Shown in pieces: positions 17,767 through 25,511 of a stretch of DNA of 36,303 nucleotides. The stretch comes from Xanthobacteraceae bacterium (GTDB taxonomy: Bacteria; Pseudomonadota; Alphaproteobacteria; Rhizobiales; Xanthobacteraceae). The position numbers were made by a program, and so were the translations under genes. Location of the stretch: positions 1-36,303 of the forward strand of contig SHVN01000021.1 in the NCBI GenBank assembly GCA_009694215.1. Direction: 5' to 3'. The notes under the pieces are model-generated. The model saw only the letters and a program-made list of their open reading frames with translations, ran no database searches and was not told the DNA's origin. Each line of letters begins with the position of its first letter. Position 1 is the first letter of the stretch.

Positions 17767-18696
17767 GTGGTCGCCTTTGGCCAGTTCCTCGAAGTGTTCA
17801 TCAGCGGTCTTCTGGCCGGCGTGCTCTATTCACTGGTGGCGCTGGGCTTCGTGCTGATCTTCAAGGCGTCGGGCGTGTTCAACTTCGCGCAGGGCTCGAT
17901 GGTGCTGCTCGCCGGGCTCGCGCTCGTGCGCTCGCTTGACTGGCTGGTGGCCAAGGGCTTTCCGGTCTGGGCGGCGATCATCGCGGGCCTCCTGTTCGCC
18001 GCGGTCATCATGGCGATCACCGCCTTCCTGGTGGAGCGCTACGTTCTGGGGCCGCTGGTCAACCAGGACGGCCTGATCCTGTTCATGTCGACCATCGGCG
18101 TGACCTTCATGATCGAAGGCGCGGCGCAGATGCTGTTCGGCTCCGACGTCTATCCGCTGGCGCTGTTCCCCAACGATGCCTGGTTCCTGTTCGACAAGGC
18201 CTTCGACGGCGGCATCCTGGTCAGCAAGATCGACGTCTGGGGCGGGGTGATCGCGGCGGTGCTGGTGGCGGGGCTGGCGCTGTTCTTCCAGCGCACCAAG
18301 ACCGGGCGGGCGCTGCGCGCGGTCGCCGACGATCATGCCGCGGCGCAATCGGTCGGCATCCCGCTCGACTGGATCTGGTTTGTGGTCTGGCTGGTCGCGG
18401 GCCTGGTCGCGCTGGTCGCCGCGACCGTGTGGGGAACGAAGCTCGGCGTGCAGTTCTCGATCACGTTCCTGGCGTTGAAGGCGCTGCCGGTGCTGATCAT
18501 CGGCGGGTTCACCTCCGTGCCCGGCGCCATCGTCGGCGGCCTCATCGTCGGCGCCGGGGAAAAGCTCGCCGAGGCCTATCTCGGCCCCTTTATCGGCGGC
18601 GGCATCGAATACTGGTTCGCCTATGTGCTGGCGCTGGTGGTGCTGCTGGCGCGGCCGCAGGGCCTGTTCGGCGAGCGCATCATCGAGCGAATCTGA
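17767..18696 (+). CDS. livH: Liv-type ABC transporter permease LivH
   Basis: A 309-residue integral membrane permease with about eight helices. The opening SGLLAGVLYSLVALGFVLIF and ASGVFNFAQGSMVLLAG is the LivH signature. The later helices include ALPVLIIGGFTSVPGAIVGG, the EAA-like coupling region that contacts the ATPases. The GTG start at 17767 is supported by GAGGGGG just upstream; the longer open frame upstream belongs to the palindromic element. It ends 10 bases before livM. Confidence 0.93.
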   Translation: MVAFGQFLEVFISGLLAGVLYSLVALGFVLIFKASGVFNFAQGSMVLLAGLALVRSLDWLVAKGFPVWAAIIAGLLFAAVIMAITAFLVERYVLGPLVNQDGLILFMSTIGVTFMIEGAAQMLFGSDVYPLALFPNDAWFLFDKAFDGGILVSKIDVWGGVIAAVLVAGLALFFQRTKTGRALRAVADDHAAAQSVGIPLDWIWFVVWLVAGLVALVAATVWGTKLGVQFSITFLALKALPVLIIGGFTSVPGAIVGGLIVGAGEKLAEAYLGPFIGGGIEYWFAYVLALVVLLARPQGLFGERIIERI

Positions 18697-18706
18697 GGGA
18701 GCGTCT

Positions 18707-19828
18707 GTGCTTTACCGAGAAACCGGCCAGTTCAAGACCAGCTACGCCGCCGACATGGCGATCTTTCCGATCCGCCAGGACCGGATCGCGCTCGGCGCAC
18801 TGCTGATCTTCGCCTTCGTCGGCGTGCCGGCGCTCGATGCGTTCCAGGTCTGGCCGTTCGGCGGCGAGTATCTCATCCGCGCCATCCTCATTCCGTTCCT
18901 GATCCTGTCTCTCGCGGCCGTCGGGCTGAACACCCTCACCGGCTACTGCGGCCAGCTCTCGCTCGGCAGCGGCGCCTTCATGGCGATCGGCGCCTACAGC
19001 GCCTACAAGTTCGGCACCGGCGTGCGCATCCCGCTGGAGATTTTCACGATCGACATCCCGCCGCTGCCGGTGTTCTGGTGCATCCTGCTCGGCGGTCTGA
19101 TGGCAGCCTTCGTCGGCATTCTGTTCGGCGTGCCGAGCCTGCGCATCAAGGGGCTCTATCTCGCGGTGGCGACGCTCGCCGCCCAGTTCTTCTTCGACTG
19201 GCTGTTCATCCGCGTGAAGTGGTTCACCAACTACACCTCGTCCGGCTCGGTGGTCGCGCCGGACCTGACGTTCTTCGGCCTGTACGTCAACAAGCCGATC
19301 GAGCGCTACATGTTGTGCCTCATCTTCGTGACGGTGTTCGCGCTGATGGCCAAGAACCTCGTGCGCGGCAACATCGGGCGGCAGTGGATGGCGATCCGCG
19401 ACATGGACATCGCCGCGGAGCTGATGGGCATCCGTCCGCTCTATGCCAAGCTGACGGCCTTCGCCATCTCGTCGTTCATGATCGGTGTCGCCGGCGCGCT
19501 GTGGGCGTTCATCTATCTCGGCGCATGGGAGCCGCTAGCGTTCAACATCGACCGCTCGTTCCAGATCCTGTTCATGGTAATCATCGGGGGATTGGGCTCG
19601 ATCCTGGGCTCGTTCCTCGGCGCGGCCTTCATCCTGGTGCTGCCGATCCTGCTCGACCAGGTGCCGCACGCGCTCGGCATCGCGGTCTCGGTGGAGACCG
19701 TGTCGCTGCTGGTGTTCATGGTCACGGGCGCGCTGATCTGCTGGCTCCTGATCGTCGAACCCCATGGTTTTGCTAGACTTTGGTCGACCGGCAAGGAGAA
19801 GCTTCGGTTCTGGCCTTACCCCTATTGA
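18707..19828 (+). CDS. livM: Liv-type ABC transporter permease LivM
   Basis: A 373-residue membrane permease that pairs with LivH. The hallmark AAVGLNTLTGYCGQLSLGSG is near residues 70-90, with FMAIGAYSAYKFG after it; GVPSLRIKGLYLAVATLAAQ is the LivM cytoplasmic loop, and RQWMAIRDMDIAAELMG lies near 225. The N-terminal 35 residues are an extra hydrophilic segment (VLYRETGQFKTSYAADMA) not seen in short LivM forms. The GTG at 18707 follows GAGGGAG, ten bases after the livH stop. A 109-bp gap precedes the binding-protein gene. Confidence 0.92.
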   Translation: MLYRETGQFKTSYAADMAIFPIRQDRIALGALLIFAFVGVPALDAFQVWPFGGEYLIRAILIPFLILSLAAVGLNTLTGYCGQLSLGSGAFMAIGAYSAYKFGTGVRIPLEIFTIDIPPLPVFWCILLGGLMAAFVGILFGVPSLRIKGLYLAVATLAAQFFFDWLFIRVKWFTNYTSSGSVVAPDLTFFGLYVNKPIERYMLCLIFVTVFALMAKNLVRGNIGRQWMAIRDMDIAAELMGIRPLYAKLTAFAISSFMIGVAGALWAFIYLGAWEPLAFNIDRSFQILFMVIIGGLGSILGSFLGAAFILVLPILLDQVPHALGIAVSVETVSLLVFMVTGALICWLLIVEPHGFARLWSTGKEKLRFWPYPY

Positions 19829-19937
19829 GGGCCTAGGCTTAAGCCCTGCGGTGCCGCGCGGATGGAAGCGACGCGGGGCAGGAATGACAAAAATTGCTTC
19901 AGAGCGCCGGCGTAGGCCGGACTGACAGGAGGGAAAA

Positions 19938-21257
19938 ATGATGAAGGTCACCTTGGCTTTCGCCGCCGCCGCGATCGGCGTGACGGCGATGGCGGAGCCG
20001 GCACTGGCACAGGCGAACGAACAGTTCCTGCCGTCGCTGGTCTATCGCACCGGCCCCTACGCGCCGAACGGAATTCCATTCGCCAACGGCGTCGCCGATT
20101 ATTGGACGCTGCTGAACGAACGCGACGGCGGCATCAACGGCGTCAAGATCTCGCCGGAGGAATGCGAGACCGGCTACGCCACTGACAAGGGCGTCGAATG
20201 CTACGAGCGCCTCAAGGGCAAGGGCCCGACCGGCGCCGGCTATTTCTCGCCGCTCTCCACCGGCATCACCTTCGCGCTGACCGAGAAGGTGCCGGGCGAC
20301 AAGATTCCGCTGCTGACGATGGGCTACGGCCGGTCGGAAAGCCGCAACGGCGCGGTGTTCCCCTGGAACTTCATCGCCGTAGGCTCCTACTGGACCGCGG
20401 CCGACGTCGCCATCCAGCACATCGCCCACGAACTCGGCGGCATCGACAAGCTCAAGGGCAAGAAGATCAGCCTCGTCTATCACGATAGCCCCTACGGAAA
20501 AGAGCCGATCATGGCGCTGGAAGAGCGCGCCAAGCTGAACGGCTTCACCTTCAAGGGCATCCCGGTCACGCATCCGGGCGTCGAGCAGAAGTCGCAGTGG
20601 CTCGCGATCCGCCAGGACCGTCCCGACTATGTTCTGCTCTGGGGCTGGGGCGTGATGAATTCCACCGCCATCAAGGAAGCGGCGGCGGTCGGCTATCCCC
20701 GCGAGAAGATGATCGGCGTGTGGTGGTCGGGCGCGGAGCCTGACGTGACGCCCGCCGGCGATCAGTCCAAGGAATACAAGGCGCTGATGCTCCAGCACGG
20801 CGCCGGCAAGTTCAAGGTGCACGACGATCTGCAGAAGTTCGTGCTGGCCCGGGGCAAGTCGGTCGCTAAGGACGACTACGCGCAGGTGCTCTACAACCGC
20901 GGCATTCTCAACTCGATGCTCGGCACCGAAGCGATCCGCACCGCAATGAAGAAGTTCGGCAACAAGCCGATGACCGGCGAGCAGGTGCGCTGGGGCTTCG
21001 AGAACCTCGACCTGAGTGCCGCCCGCATCAAGGAGCTCGGCTTCGAGGGCATGGTGGGCCCGATCAAGCTCTCCTGCCAGGACCATCAGGGCGCCGACAT
21101 CGCGCGCGTCCAGCAGTGGGACGGCAAGGAGTGGAAGGTCATCTCCGGCAACTACAAGGCCGACCTGTCGATCCTCGACCCGATGGTCAAGGACGCCTCG
21201 GCCAAGTACGCAGCCGACAAGAAGATCACGCCGCGCGACTGCTCCAAGGAGAGCTGA
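19938..21257 (+). CDS. Liv-type ABC transporter periplasmic substrate-binding protein
   Basis: A 439-residue periplasmic binding protein, type 1 fold, with a signal peptide (about residues 1-26, cleavage near PALAQA). The mature chain begins NEQFLPSLVYRTGPYAPNGI, close to the usual receptor opening, and continues with GVADYWTLLNERDGGINGV, the LivK-like signature. It contains four or more cysteines, including CETGYATDKGVEC, which can form a disulfide. The ribosome site GGAGGG is strong. Its place between livM and livF makes it the receptor of this transporter. Receptors of this group in Rhizobiales are larger than LivK (about 370) and often bind aromatic or other organic acids; the ligand here is not known. 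Confidence 0.9.
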   Translation: MMKVTLAFAAAAIGVTAMAEPALAQANEQFLPSLVYRTGPYAPNGIPFANGVADYWTLLNERDGGINGVKISPEECETGYATDKGVECYERLKGKGPTGAGYFSPLSTGITFALTEKVPGDKIPLLTMGYGRSESRNGAVFPWNFIAVGSYWTAADVAIQHIAHELGGIDKLKGKKISLVYHDSPYGKEPIMALEERAKLNGFTFKGIPVTHPGVEQKSQWLAIRQDRPDYVLLWGWGVMNSTAIKEAAAVGYPREKMIGVWWSGAEPDVTPAGDQSKEYKALMLQHGAGKFKVHDDLQKFVLARGKSVAKDDYAQVLYNRGILNSMLGTEAIRTAMKKFGNKPMTGEQVRWGFENLDLSAARIKELGFEGMVGPIKLSCQDHQGADIARVQQWDGKEWKVISGNYKADLSILDPMVKDASAKYAADKKITPRDCSKES

Positions 21258-21282
21258 GCGAGGGCGGATGTCAGGGCCTCGT

Positions 21283-21403
21283 GTCCCGGGCGCAGCGCAG
21301 CACGAAGTGATGCGCTGCAGACCCGGGATCCCGATTTCTTCCCTGGCGCAATCGGGACCCCGCATCTGCGGTGCACCACTTCGTGATGCACCGCGTGCGG
21401 GGA
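21283..21403. repeat. Intergenic palindromic element, family B copy 1
   Basis: The first arm is CCCGGGCGCAGCGCAGCACG with a near-perfect return AGTGATGCGCTGCAGACCCG, and a second hairpin lies at about 21370-21394 (GGTGCACCAC with GTGATGCACC). It matches the element at 25378-25498 in sequence and layout. It occupies nearly all of the gap between the binding-protein gene and livF. Confidence 0.85.
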
Positions 21404-21431
21404 ACCAACCATCCGCATCGGAAGCCGGCTG

Positions 21432-22262
21432 ATGTCTGCGCCTGCCGCGAATCCCGCTACGAAATCCTTCCTCTCGGTGAACAACATCGAGGTGGTCTAC
21501 TCCTCCGTCATTCTCGTTTTGAAGGGCGTCTCGCTCTCGGTTCCCAAGGGCGGCATCGTCGCGTTGCTCGGCGCCAACGGCGCCGGCAAGACCACCACGC
21601 TCAAGGCGATCTCAAACCTGCTGCACGCCGAGCGTGGCGAGGTGACCAAGGGCTCGATCCATTTCGACGGCGAAGAGGTGCATTCGCTGTCCCCCAACGC
21701 GCTCGTGCAGCGCGGCTGCATCCAGGTCATGGAGGGGCGGCGCTGCTTCGCCCATCTCACCGTCGAGGAGAATCTCCTCACCGGCGCCTTCACCCGCAAG
21801 GACGGCAAGGCCGCGGTCGCGGCCGACCTGGAACTGGTCTATTCCTATTTTCCGCGGCTCAAGGAGCGCCGCGAATCCACCGCCGGCTATACCTCCGGCG
21901 GCGAGCAGCAGATGACGGCGGTCGGCCGCGCGCTGATGTCGCGGCCCAAGATGATCCTGCTCGACGAGCCGTCGATGGGGCTTGCGCCGCAGATCGTTGA
22001 GGAGATGTTCGAGATCGTGAAGAACCTCAACGGCAAGGAAGGCGTGTCCTTCCTGCTCGCCGAGCAGAACACCAACATGGCGCTGAAGTACGCCAGCTAC
22101 GGCTACATCCTGGAGAACGGCCGCGTCGTGATGGATGGCGAGGCGAAGTCGCTGCGCGAGAATGAGGACGTCAAGGAGTTCTACCTCGGCGTTGCCGAGG
22201 GCAAACGGAAATCGTTCCGCGACGTGAAGCACTACAAGCGGCGCAAGCGCTGGCTGGCGTAA
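21432..22262 (+). CDS. livF: Liv-type ABC transporter ATP-binding protein LivF
   Basis: A 276-residue ABC ATPase. Walker A is GANGAGKTTT (about residues 46-55), the Q-loop region is CIQVMEGRRCFAHLTVEEN, the signature is YTSGGEQQMTAVGRAL, Walker B is MILLDEPSMGLAPQ, and the H-loop position reads LLAEQNTNMALKYA, where LivF proteins carry Gln rather than His. The C-terminal 25 residues are a basic tail (KRKSFRDVKHYKRRKRWLA) absent from classic LivF. It forms the heterodimeric motor with LivG. A palindromic element separates it from both neighbouring genes. Confidence 0.92.
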   Translation: MSAPAANPATKSFLSVNNIEVVYSSVILVLKGVSLSVPKGGIVALLGANGAGKTTTLKAISNLLHAERGEVTKGSIHFDGEEVHSLSPNALVQRGCIQVMEGRRCFAHLTVEENLLTGAFTRKDGKAAVAADLELVYSYFPRLKERRESTAGYTSGGEQQMTAVGRALMSRPKMILLDEPSMGLAPQIVEEMFEIVKNLNGKEGVSFLLAEQNTNMALKYASYGYILENGRVVMDGEAKSLRENEDVKEFYLGVAEGKRKSFRDVKHYKRRKRWLA

Positions 22263-22272
22263 GCGGGCCGTC

Positions 22273-22388
22273 GTCCCGGCCAAGCGAGCGTAGCGAGCGC
22301 GTGCCGGGTACTATAACCCCGGTCTATGTTATTTCTGATGCGGTTGTGGTTATGGATTCCGGCACTCGCTTCGCTCGGCCGGAATGAC
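22273..22388. repeat. Intergenic palindromic element, family A-like copy 4
   Basis: Starts GTCCCGGCCAAGCGAGCG and ends GGCCGGAATGAC, with internal inverted pairs such as CGAGCG-TAG-CGAGCGCG and CACTCGCTTCGCTCGGCC. The shared core ATGGATTCCGG links it to copies at 14497 and 27173. It fills the gap between livF and the PaaK-like ligase gene. Confidence 0.7.
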
Positions 22389-22402
22389 GGAGTACGAAGC
22401 GA

Positions 22403-23689
22403 ATGCCCGACTACTACGACACTCTCGAAACCCGCGATCCCGCGGCCCGCGAGCGCGACCTGTTCGCGCGGCTTCCTGATTCCATCGCCCGCGCGATGAC
22501 CGCGCCGGGCTGGGCCGCGCATCTCAAGGGCGTCGATCCGAAATCCGTCGCCTCCCGCGCGGCGCTGGCGAAGCTGCCGCTCTTGCGGAAATCCGATCTG
22601 CTGTCGCTGCAGAAGGAAAATCCGCCGTTCGGCGGCTTCAACGTCACGCCGCCCGGCAAGGCCAGGCGCCTGCACATGTCGCCCGGCCCGATCTTCGAGC
22701 CGGAAGGCCACGCGGTCGATTTCGGCGGCGCGGCGCGCGCTGCGTTCGCCGCGGGCTTCCGCCCCGGCGACGTGGTGCACAATTCCTATTCCTATCACCT
22801 GACGCCCGGCGCCTACATCATGGAGGCGGGCGCCCATGCGCTCGGCTGCGCGGTGATCCCCGGCGGCATCGGCAACACCGAGCAGCAGCTCGACGCCATC
22901 GCCCACTACAGGCCCAGCGGCTATCTCGGCACGCCCGACTTCATCAAGATCCTGCTCGACACGGCGGCGAAAACCAACAAGGACGCGTCCTCGATCAAGC
23001 GCGGGCTCGTCTCCGGCGCGGCGCTGCCCGCGTCGCTGCGGCAGGAGCTCGCCTCGCGCGGCGTCGCCGTCCTGCAGTGCTATGCCATCGCCGAGACCGG
23101 CGTGGTTTCCTATGAAAGCGAAGCCCAAGCGCGCCCAGAGGGCGCGCCAACTCAAGATGACGGAGCGCGCATGCGCGCTCCTATGGGCATTATCGTCAAC
23201 GAGACAATCATCCTGGAGATCGTGCGTCCCGGCACCGGCGATCCGGTGGCGGACGGCGAGGTCGGCGAGGTGGTCGTGACCTCGTTCAATCCCGACTATC
23301 CGATGATCCGGCTCGCGACCGGCGATCTCTCGGCGGTGTTGGCCGGCGTGTCGCCCTGCGGCCGCACCAACACGCGCATCAAGGGCTGGATGGGGCGCGC
23401 CGATCAGACCACCAAGGTGAAGGGCATGTTCGTGCATCCTGCGCAGGTGGCGGAGATTTGCAGGCGCCACGCCGGGCTCGTCCGCGTGCGGCTCGTGGTC
23501 ACCCGCGAGGCCGAGCAGGACACGATGACCTTGCATGCCGAAACCTCTTCGGCGGACGCGGCCCTCGCCGAAGCGGTCGGCGCCACCCTTCAGTCGGTCA
23601 CCAAGGTTCGCGGCGCGGTGAAGCTCGTTGCGCCGGGCTCGCTGCCGAACGACGGCAAGGTGATCGCCGACGAGCGCCCGGTCGGCTGA
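22403..23689 (+). CDS. Phenylacetate-CoA ligase (PaaK)-like enzyme with in-frame palindromic insert
   Basis: A 428-residue AMP-forming ligase of the PaaK family, which activates aromatic acids to CoA thioesters. Family segments include LPLLRKSDLLSLQKENPPFG (about 55-74), a VHNSYSYHLTPGAYIMEAGA nucleotide-binding region (about 126-145), NPDYPMIRLATGDLSAVL (about 295-312), CGRTNTRIKGWMGRADQTTK and VKGMFVHPAQVAEI. Residues 242-261, between SYESEA and GIIVNE, look foreign: they are encoded by a 60-bp segment of two perfect palindromes (see separate entry). The frame stays open, so a functional protein may be made with a surface loop. It closes the Liv cluster; with the acyl-CoA synthetase it makes two CoA ligases around one transporter. 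Confidence 0.88.
   Translation: MPDYYDTLETRDPAARERDLFARLPDSIARAMTAPGWAAHLKGVDPKSVASRAALAKLPLLRKSDLLSLQKENPPFGGFNVTPPGKARRLHMSPGPIFEPEGHAVDFGGAARAAFAAGFRPGDVVHNSYSYHLTPGAYIMEAGAHALGCAVIPGGIGNTEQQLDAIAHYRPSGYLGTPDFIKILLDTAAKTNKDASSIKRGLVSGAALPASLRQELASRGVAVLQCYAIAETGVVSYESEAQARPEGAPTQDDGARMRAPMGIIVNETIILEIVRPGTGDPVADGEVGEVVVTSFNPDYPMIRLATGDLSAVLAGVSPCGRTNTRIKGWMGRADQTTKVKGMFVHPAQVAEICRRHAGLVRVRLVVTREAEQDTMTLHAETSSADAALAEAVGATLQSVTKVRGAVKLVAPGSLPNDGKVIADERPVG
23126..23185. repeat. Palindromic element inserted in frame within the PaaK-like gene
   Basis: Contains the hairpin GCGCGCCC-AGA-GGGCGCGC (23129-23147) and the perfect 20-bp palindrome GGAGCGCGCATGCGCGCTCC (23162-23181), joined by a 14-base spacer. 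The encoded 20 residues interrupt a conserved stretch of the ligase without shifting the frame. The boundaries are estimated from the expected protein alignment and may be off by a few codons. Similar in-frame palindromic insertions are known from Rickettsia (RPE elements). Confidence 0.7.
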
Positions 23690-23769
23690 TCCGCCGCGGC
23701 CTTGTTTTCACCCTCTTTGCCGGTAGGTTGGCGCGCAGTCCGGCACGATATTGAAACGATGGGAATCCG

Positions 23770-24069
23770 ATGCGCCTTGCAGTCCTGATTGCGGTCGTGG
23801 CCGTTGCAGCCCCGCTCGGTCTTCATGCCGGTTCGGCGTCGGCGCAGTTCTTCCAGGGCCAGAGCGTTCTGGGCGGCCGGCCGCTTGGTCCCCAAGGGGC
23901 ATGGTGCGCGCAAAACAACAACGACGGCGCGGTGGAACGGAACTGCTCGTTCAATTCCTTCGAGGCCTGCAACCGGGAGGCTCGTCTCAGTCAGGGCTTC
24001 TGCACGCAGAACTTCAGCGGTTCCGTGCGTCCGGTCCGCAGCAAGAAGAGCGATCGCCAGCGCGGGTAA
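23770..24069 (+). CDS. DUF3551-type small secreted protein
   Basis: A 99-residue exported protein. The signal peptide (about residues 1-25) ends GSASAQF. The mature part has the four-Cys pattern of DUF3551: GAWCAQNNNDGAVERNCSFN, then FEACNREARLSQGFCTQN, which can form two disulfides. The tail is short and basic (RSKKSDRQRG). Bradyrhizobium-type genomes carry many copies; no function is established. It stands alone, 66 bases before glcE. Confidence 0.82.
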   Translation: MRLAVLIAVVAVAAPLGLHAGSASAQFFQGQSVLGGRPLGPQGAWCAQNNNDGAVERNCSFNSFEACNREARLSQGFCTQNFSGSVRPVRSKKSDRQRG

Positions 24070-24135
24070 GCGGCATGCCGCTGCGGTGCCGCCGCCCCTA
24101 GCGAGCGTTCGCCGATCCGTTGCATAACAGAACGG

Positions 24136-25353
24136 ATGACCGACGCGTTGAAAGCCCGGGATGCCAAGGACGTCGAGGACGCCGTGCGCTGGGCGCTGGC
24201 GGAGGGCAAGACGCTTGAAGTCGTCGGCCGCGGCAGTAAACGCGCGCTCGGCCGCCCGAGCCAGTCCGACCTGACGCTGGATCTTTCCGGTCTCAGCGGC
24301 GTGACGTTGTACGAGCCGGAGGAACTGGTGCTGTCGGCCAGGGCCGGCACGCCGCTCGCCGAGATCGAGGCGCTGGTGAGCGATAAGGGCCAGCAGCTCG
24401 CCTTCGAGCCGATGGACTATGGCCAGATCCTGGGCGGGTCGCCCGACGCGGGCTCGCTCGGCGGCGCGATCGCGGCGAACCTCTCAGGCCCCCGTCGAAT
24501 CAAGGCCGGCGCCGCGCGCGACCATTTCCTCGGCTTCTCCGCGGTGTCGGGCCGCGCCGAGACCTTCAAGTCCGGCGGCCGCGTGGTCAAGAACGTCACC
24601 GGCTACGACCTCTGCAAGCTCCTGGCGGGCTCCTACGGCACGCTCGCGGCGATGACTGAGGTGACGATCAAGGTGCTGCCCGCGCCGGAGACCGAGGCGA
24701 CGGTGCTCGTGCTCGGCCTGTCCGACACCCACGCCAACGCGGCGATGTCGGCTGCGATGGCGTCGTCCTGCGACGTGTCGGCGGCGGCGCATCTGCCGCG
24801 CGGCGCGATGATGCACTTCGCCGGTCTCTACGTGGCGCAGGCCGCGACCGCGTTCCGCATCGAGGGTTTCGCGCCGTCGGTGAAACATCGCAAGGACGCG
24901 CTGATGGCTCTGCTGCGGCCGTTCGGCCCGCTGGAGGCCGTTACCGAAAGCGACTCCCGCAAGCTCTGGCGCAGCGTGCGCGACGCCGCCCCGTTCGCGG
25001 CCAGCGGCTCGGTCGGCGACTGGCCGCTGTGGCGAGTCTCGACCACGCCCGCGCGCGGCGCGGAGTTCGCGCAACGGCTTCCGCCGGGCGCGCAGTTTTT
25101 CTACGACTGGGCCGGCGGGCTGATTTGGATCGCGCTGCCGCCGTCGCACAGCGCCGGCTCCGCCACCATCCGCCGCGCTGCGGCGGCGACCGGCGGCCAC
25201 GCCACGCTCATTCGCGCGTCCGCCGCCACCCGCGCCGCGGTCGACGTATTCGAGCCGCAGAAGAGCGTGCTCGCCGGCGTGACCAAGCGCGTCAAAGAGA
25301 GCTTCGATCCCAAGGGTGTGCTCAACCCCGGCCGCATGTGGGCGGGTGTGTGA
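24136..25353 (+). CDS. glcE: Glycolate oxidase FAD-binding subunit GlcE
   Basis: A 405-residue FAD-binding subunit of the glycolate oxidase complex (GlcDEF), which oxidises glycolate to glyoxylate. FAD-binding segments visible are LEVVGRGSKRALGRP (about 27-41), LVLSARAGTPLAEIEALV (about 65-82), ILGGSPDAGSLGGAIAANLS (about 99-118) and GGRVVKNVTGYDLCKLLAGS (about 149-168). The C-terminus has LNPGRMWAG, the usual family ending. The start codon lacks a clear ribosome site. The paired catalytic subunit gene glcD, usually directly upstream, is not present; a DUF3551 gene is there instead. A family B palindromic element separates it from glcF. Confidence 0.92.
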   Translation: MTDALKARDAKDVEDAVRWALAEGKTLEVVGRGSKRALGRPSQSDLTLDLSGLSGVTLYEPEELVLSARAGTPLAEIEALVSDKGQQLAFEPMDYGQILGGSPDAGSLGGAIAANLSGPRRIKAGAARDHFLGFSAVSGRAETFKSGGRVVKNVTGYDLCKLLAGSYGTLAAMTEVTIKVLPAPETEATVLVLGLSDTHANAAMSAAMASSCDVSAAAHLPRGAMMHFAGLYVAQAATAFRIEGFAPSVKHRKDALMALLRPFGPLEAVTESDSRKLWRSVRDAAPFAASGSVGDWPLWRVSTTPARGAEFAQRLPPGAQFFYDWAGGLIWIALPPSHSAGSATIRRAAAATGGHATLIRASAATRAAVDVFEPQKSVLAGVTKRVKESFDPKGVLNPGRMWAGV

Positions 25354-25377
25354 TGGATCAGGGCACGGCCATGCAGT

Positions 25378-25498
25378 GTTTCCCGGGCGCAGCGCAACAC
25401 GTAGTGTTGCGCTGCAGACCCGGGATCGTCACGAATGCTGAGTCTGGGACGGTCCCGGATCAGCGGTGTGTCACTTCGTGCCGCACCGCGTCCGGGAC
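25378..25498. repeat. Intergenic palindromic element, family B copy 2
   Basis: The main hairpin has a perfect 12-bp stem, GCAGCGCAACAC-GTA-GTGTTGCGCTGC, framed by CCCGGGC and GACCCGGG. The second half (GGTCCCGGATCAGCGG to CCGCGTCCGGGAC) forms another inverted pair. It occupies the gap between glcE and glcF and matches the element at 21283. Confidence 0.88.
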
Positions 25499-25511
25499 AA
25501 GAAACTAGAGC

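Noticed and set aside
19899-21365. 488-codon minus-strand open frame opposite the Liv receptor
   Set aside because: Antisense of a gene with a signal peptide, ribosome site and family motifs; its composition is that of a shadow frame.
23108-23185. 7-bp direct repeat TCCTATG flanking the element in the ligase gene, as a target duplication
   Set aside because: The two copies are 71 bases apart, not a multiple of three, so a simple insertion with this duplication would have broken the frame. Probably chance.
25353-25508. Small plus-strand frame starting in the glcE stop (MDQGTAMQ...)
   Set aside because: It is translated from the family B palindromic element; the same peptide type appears at the other copy in a gap, so it is a repeat product, not a gene.
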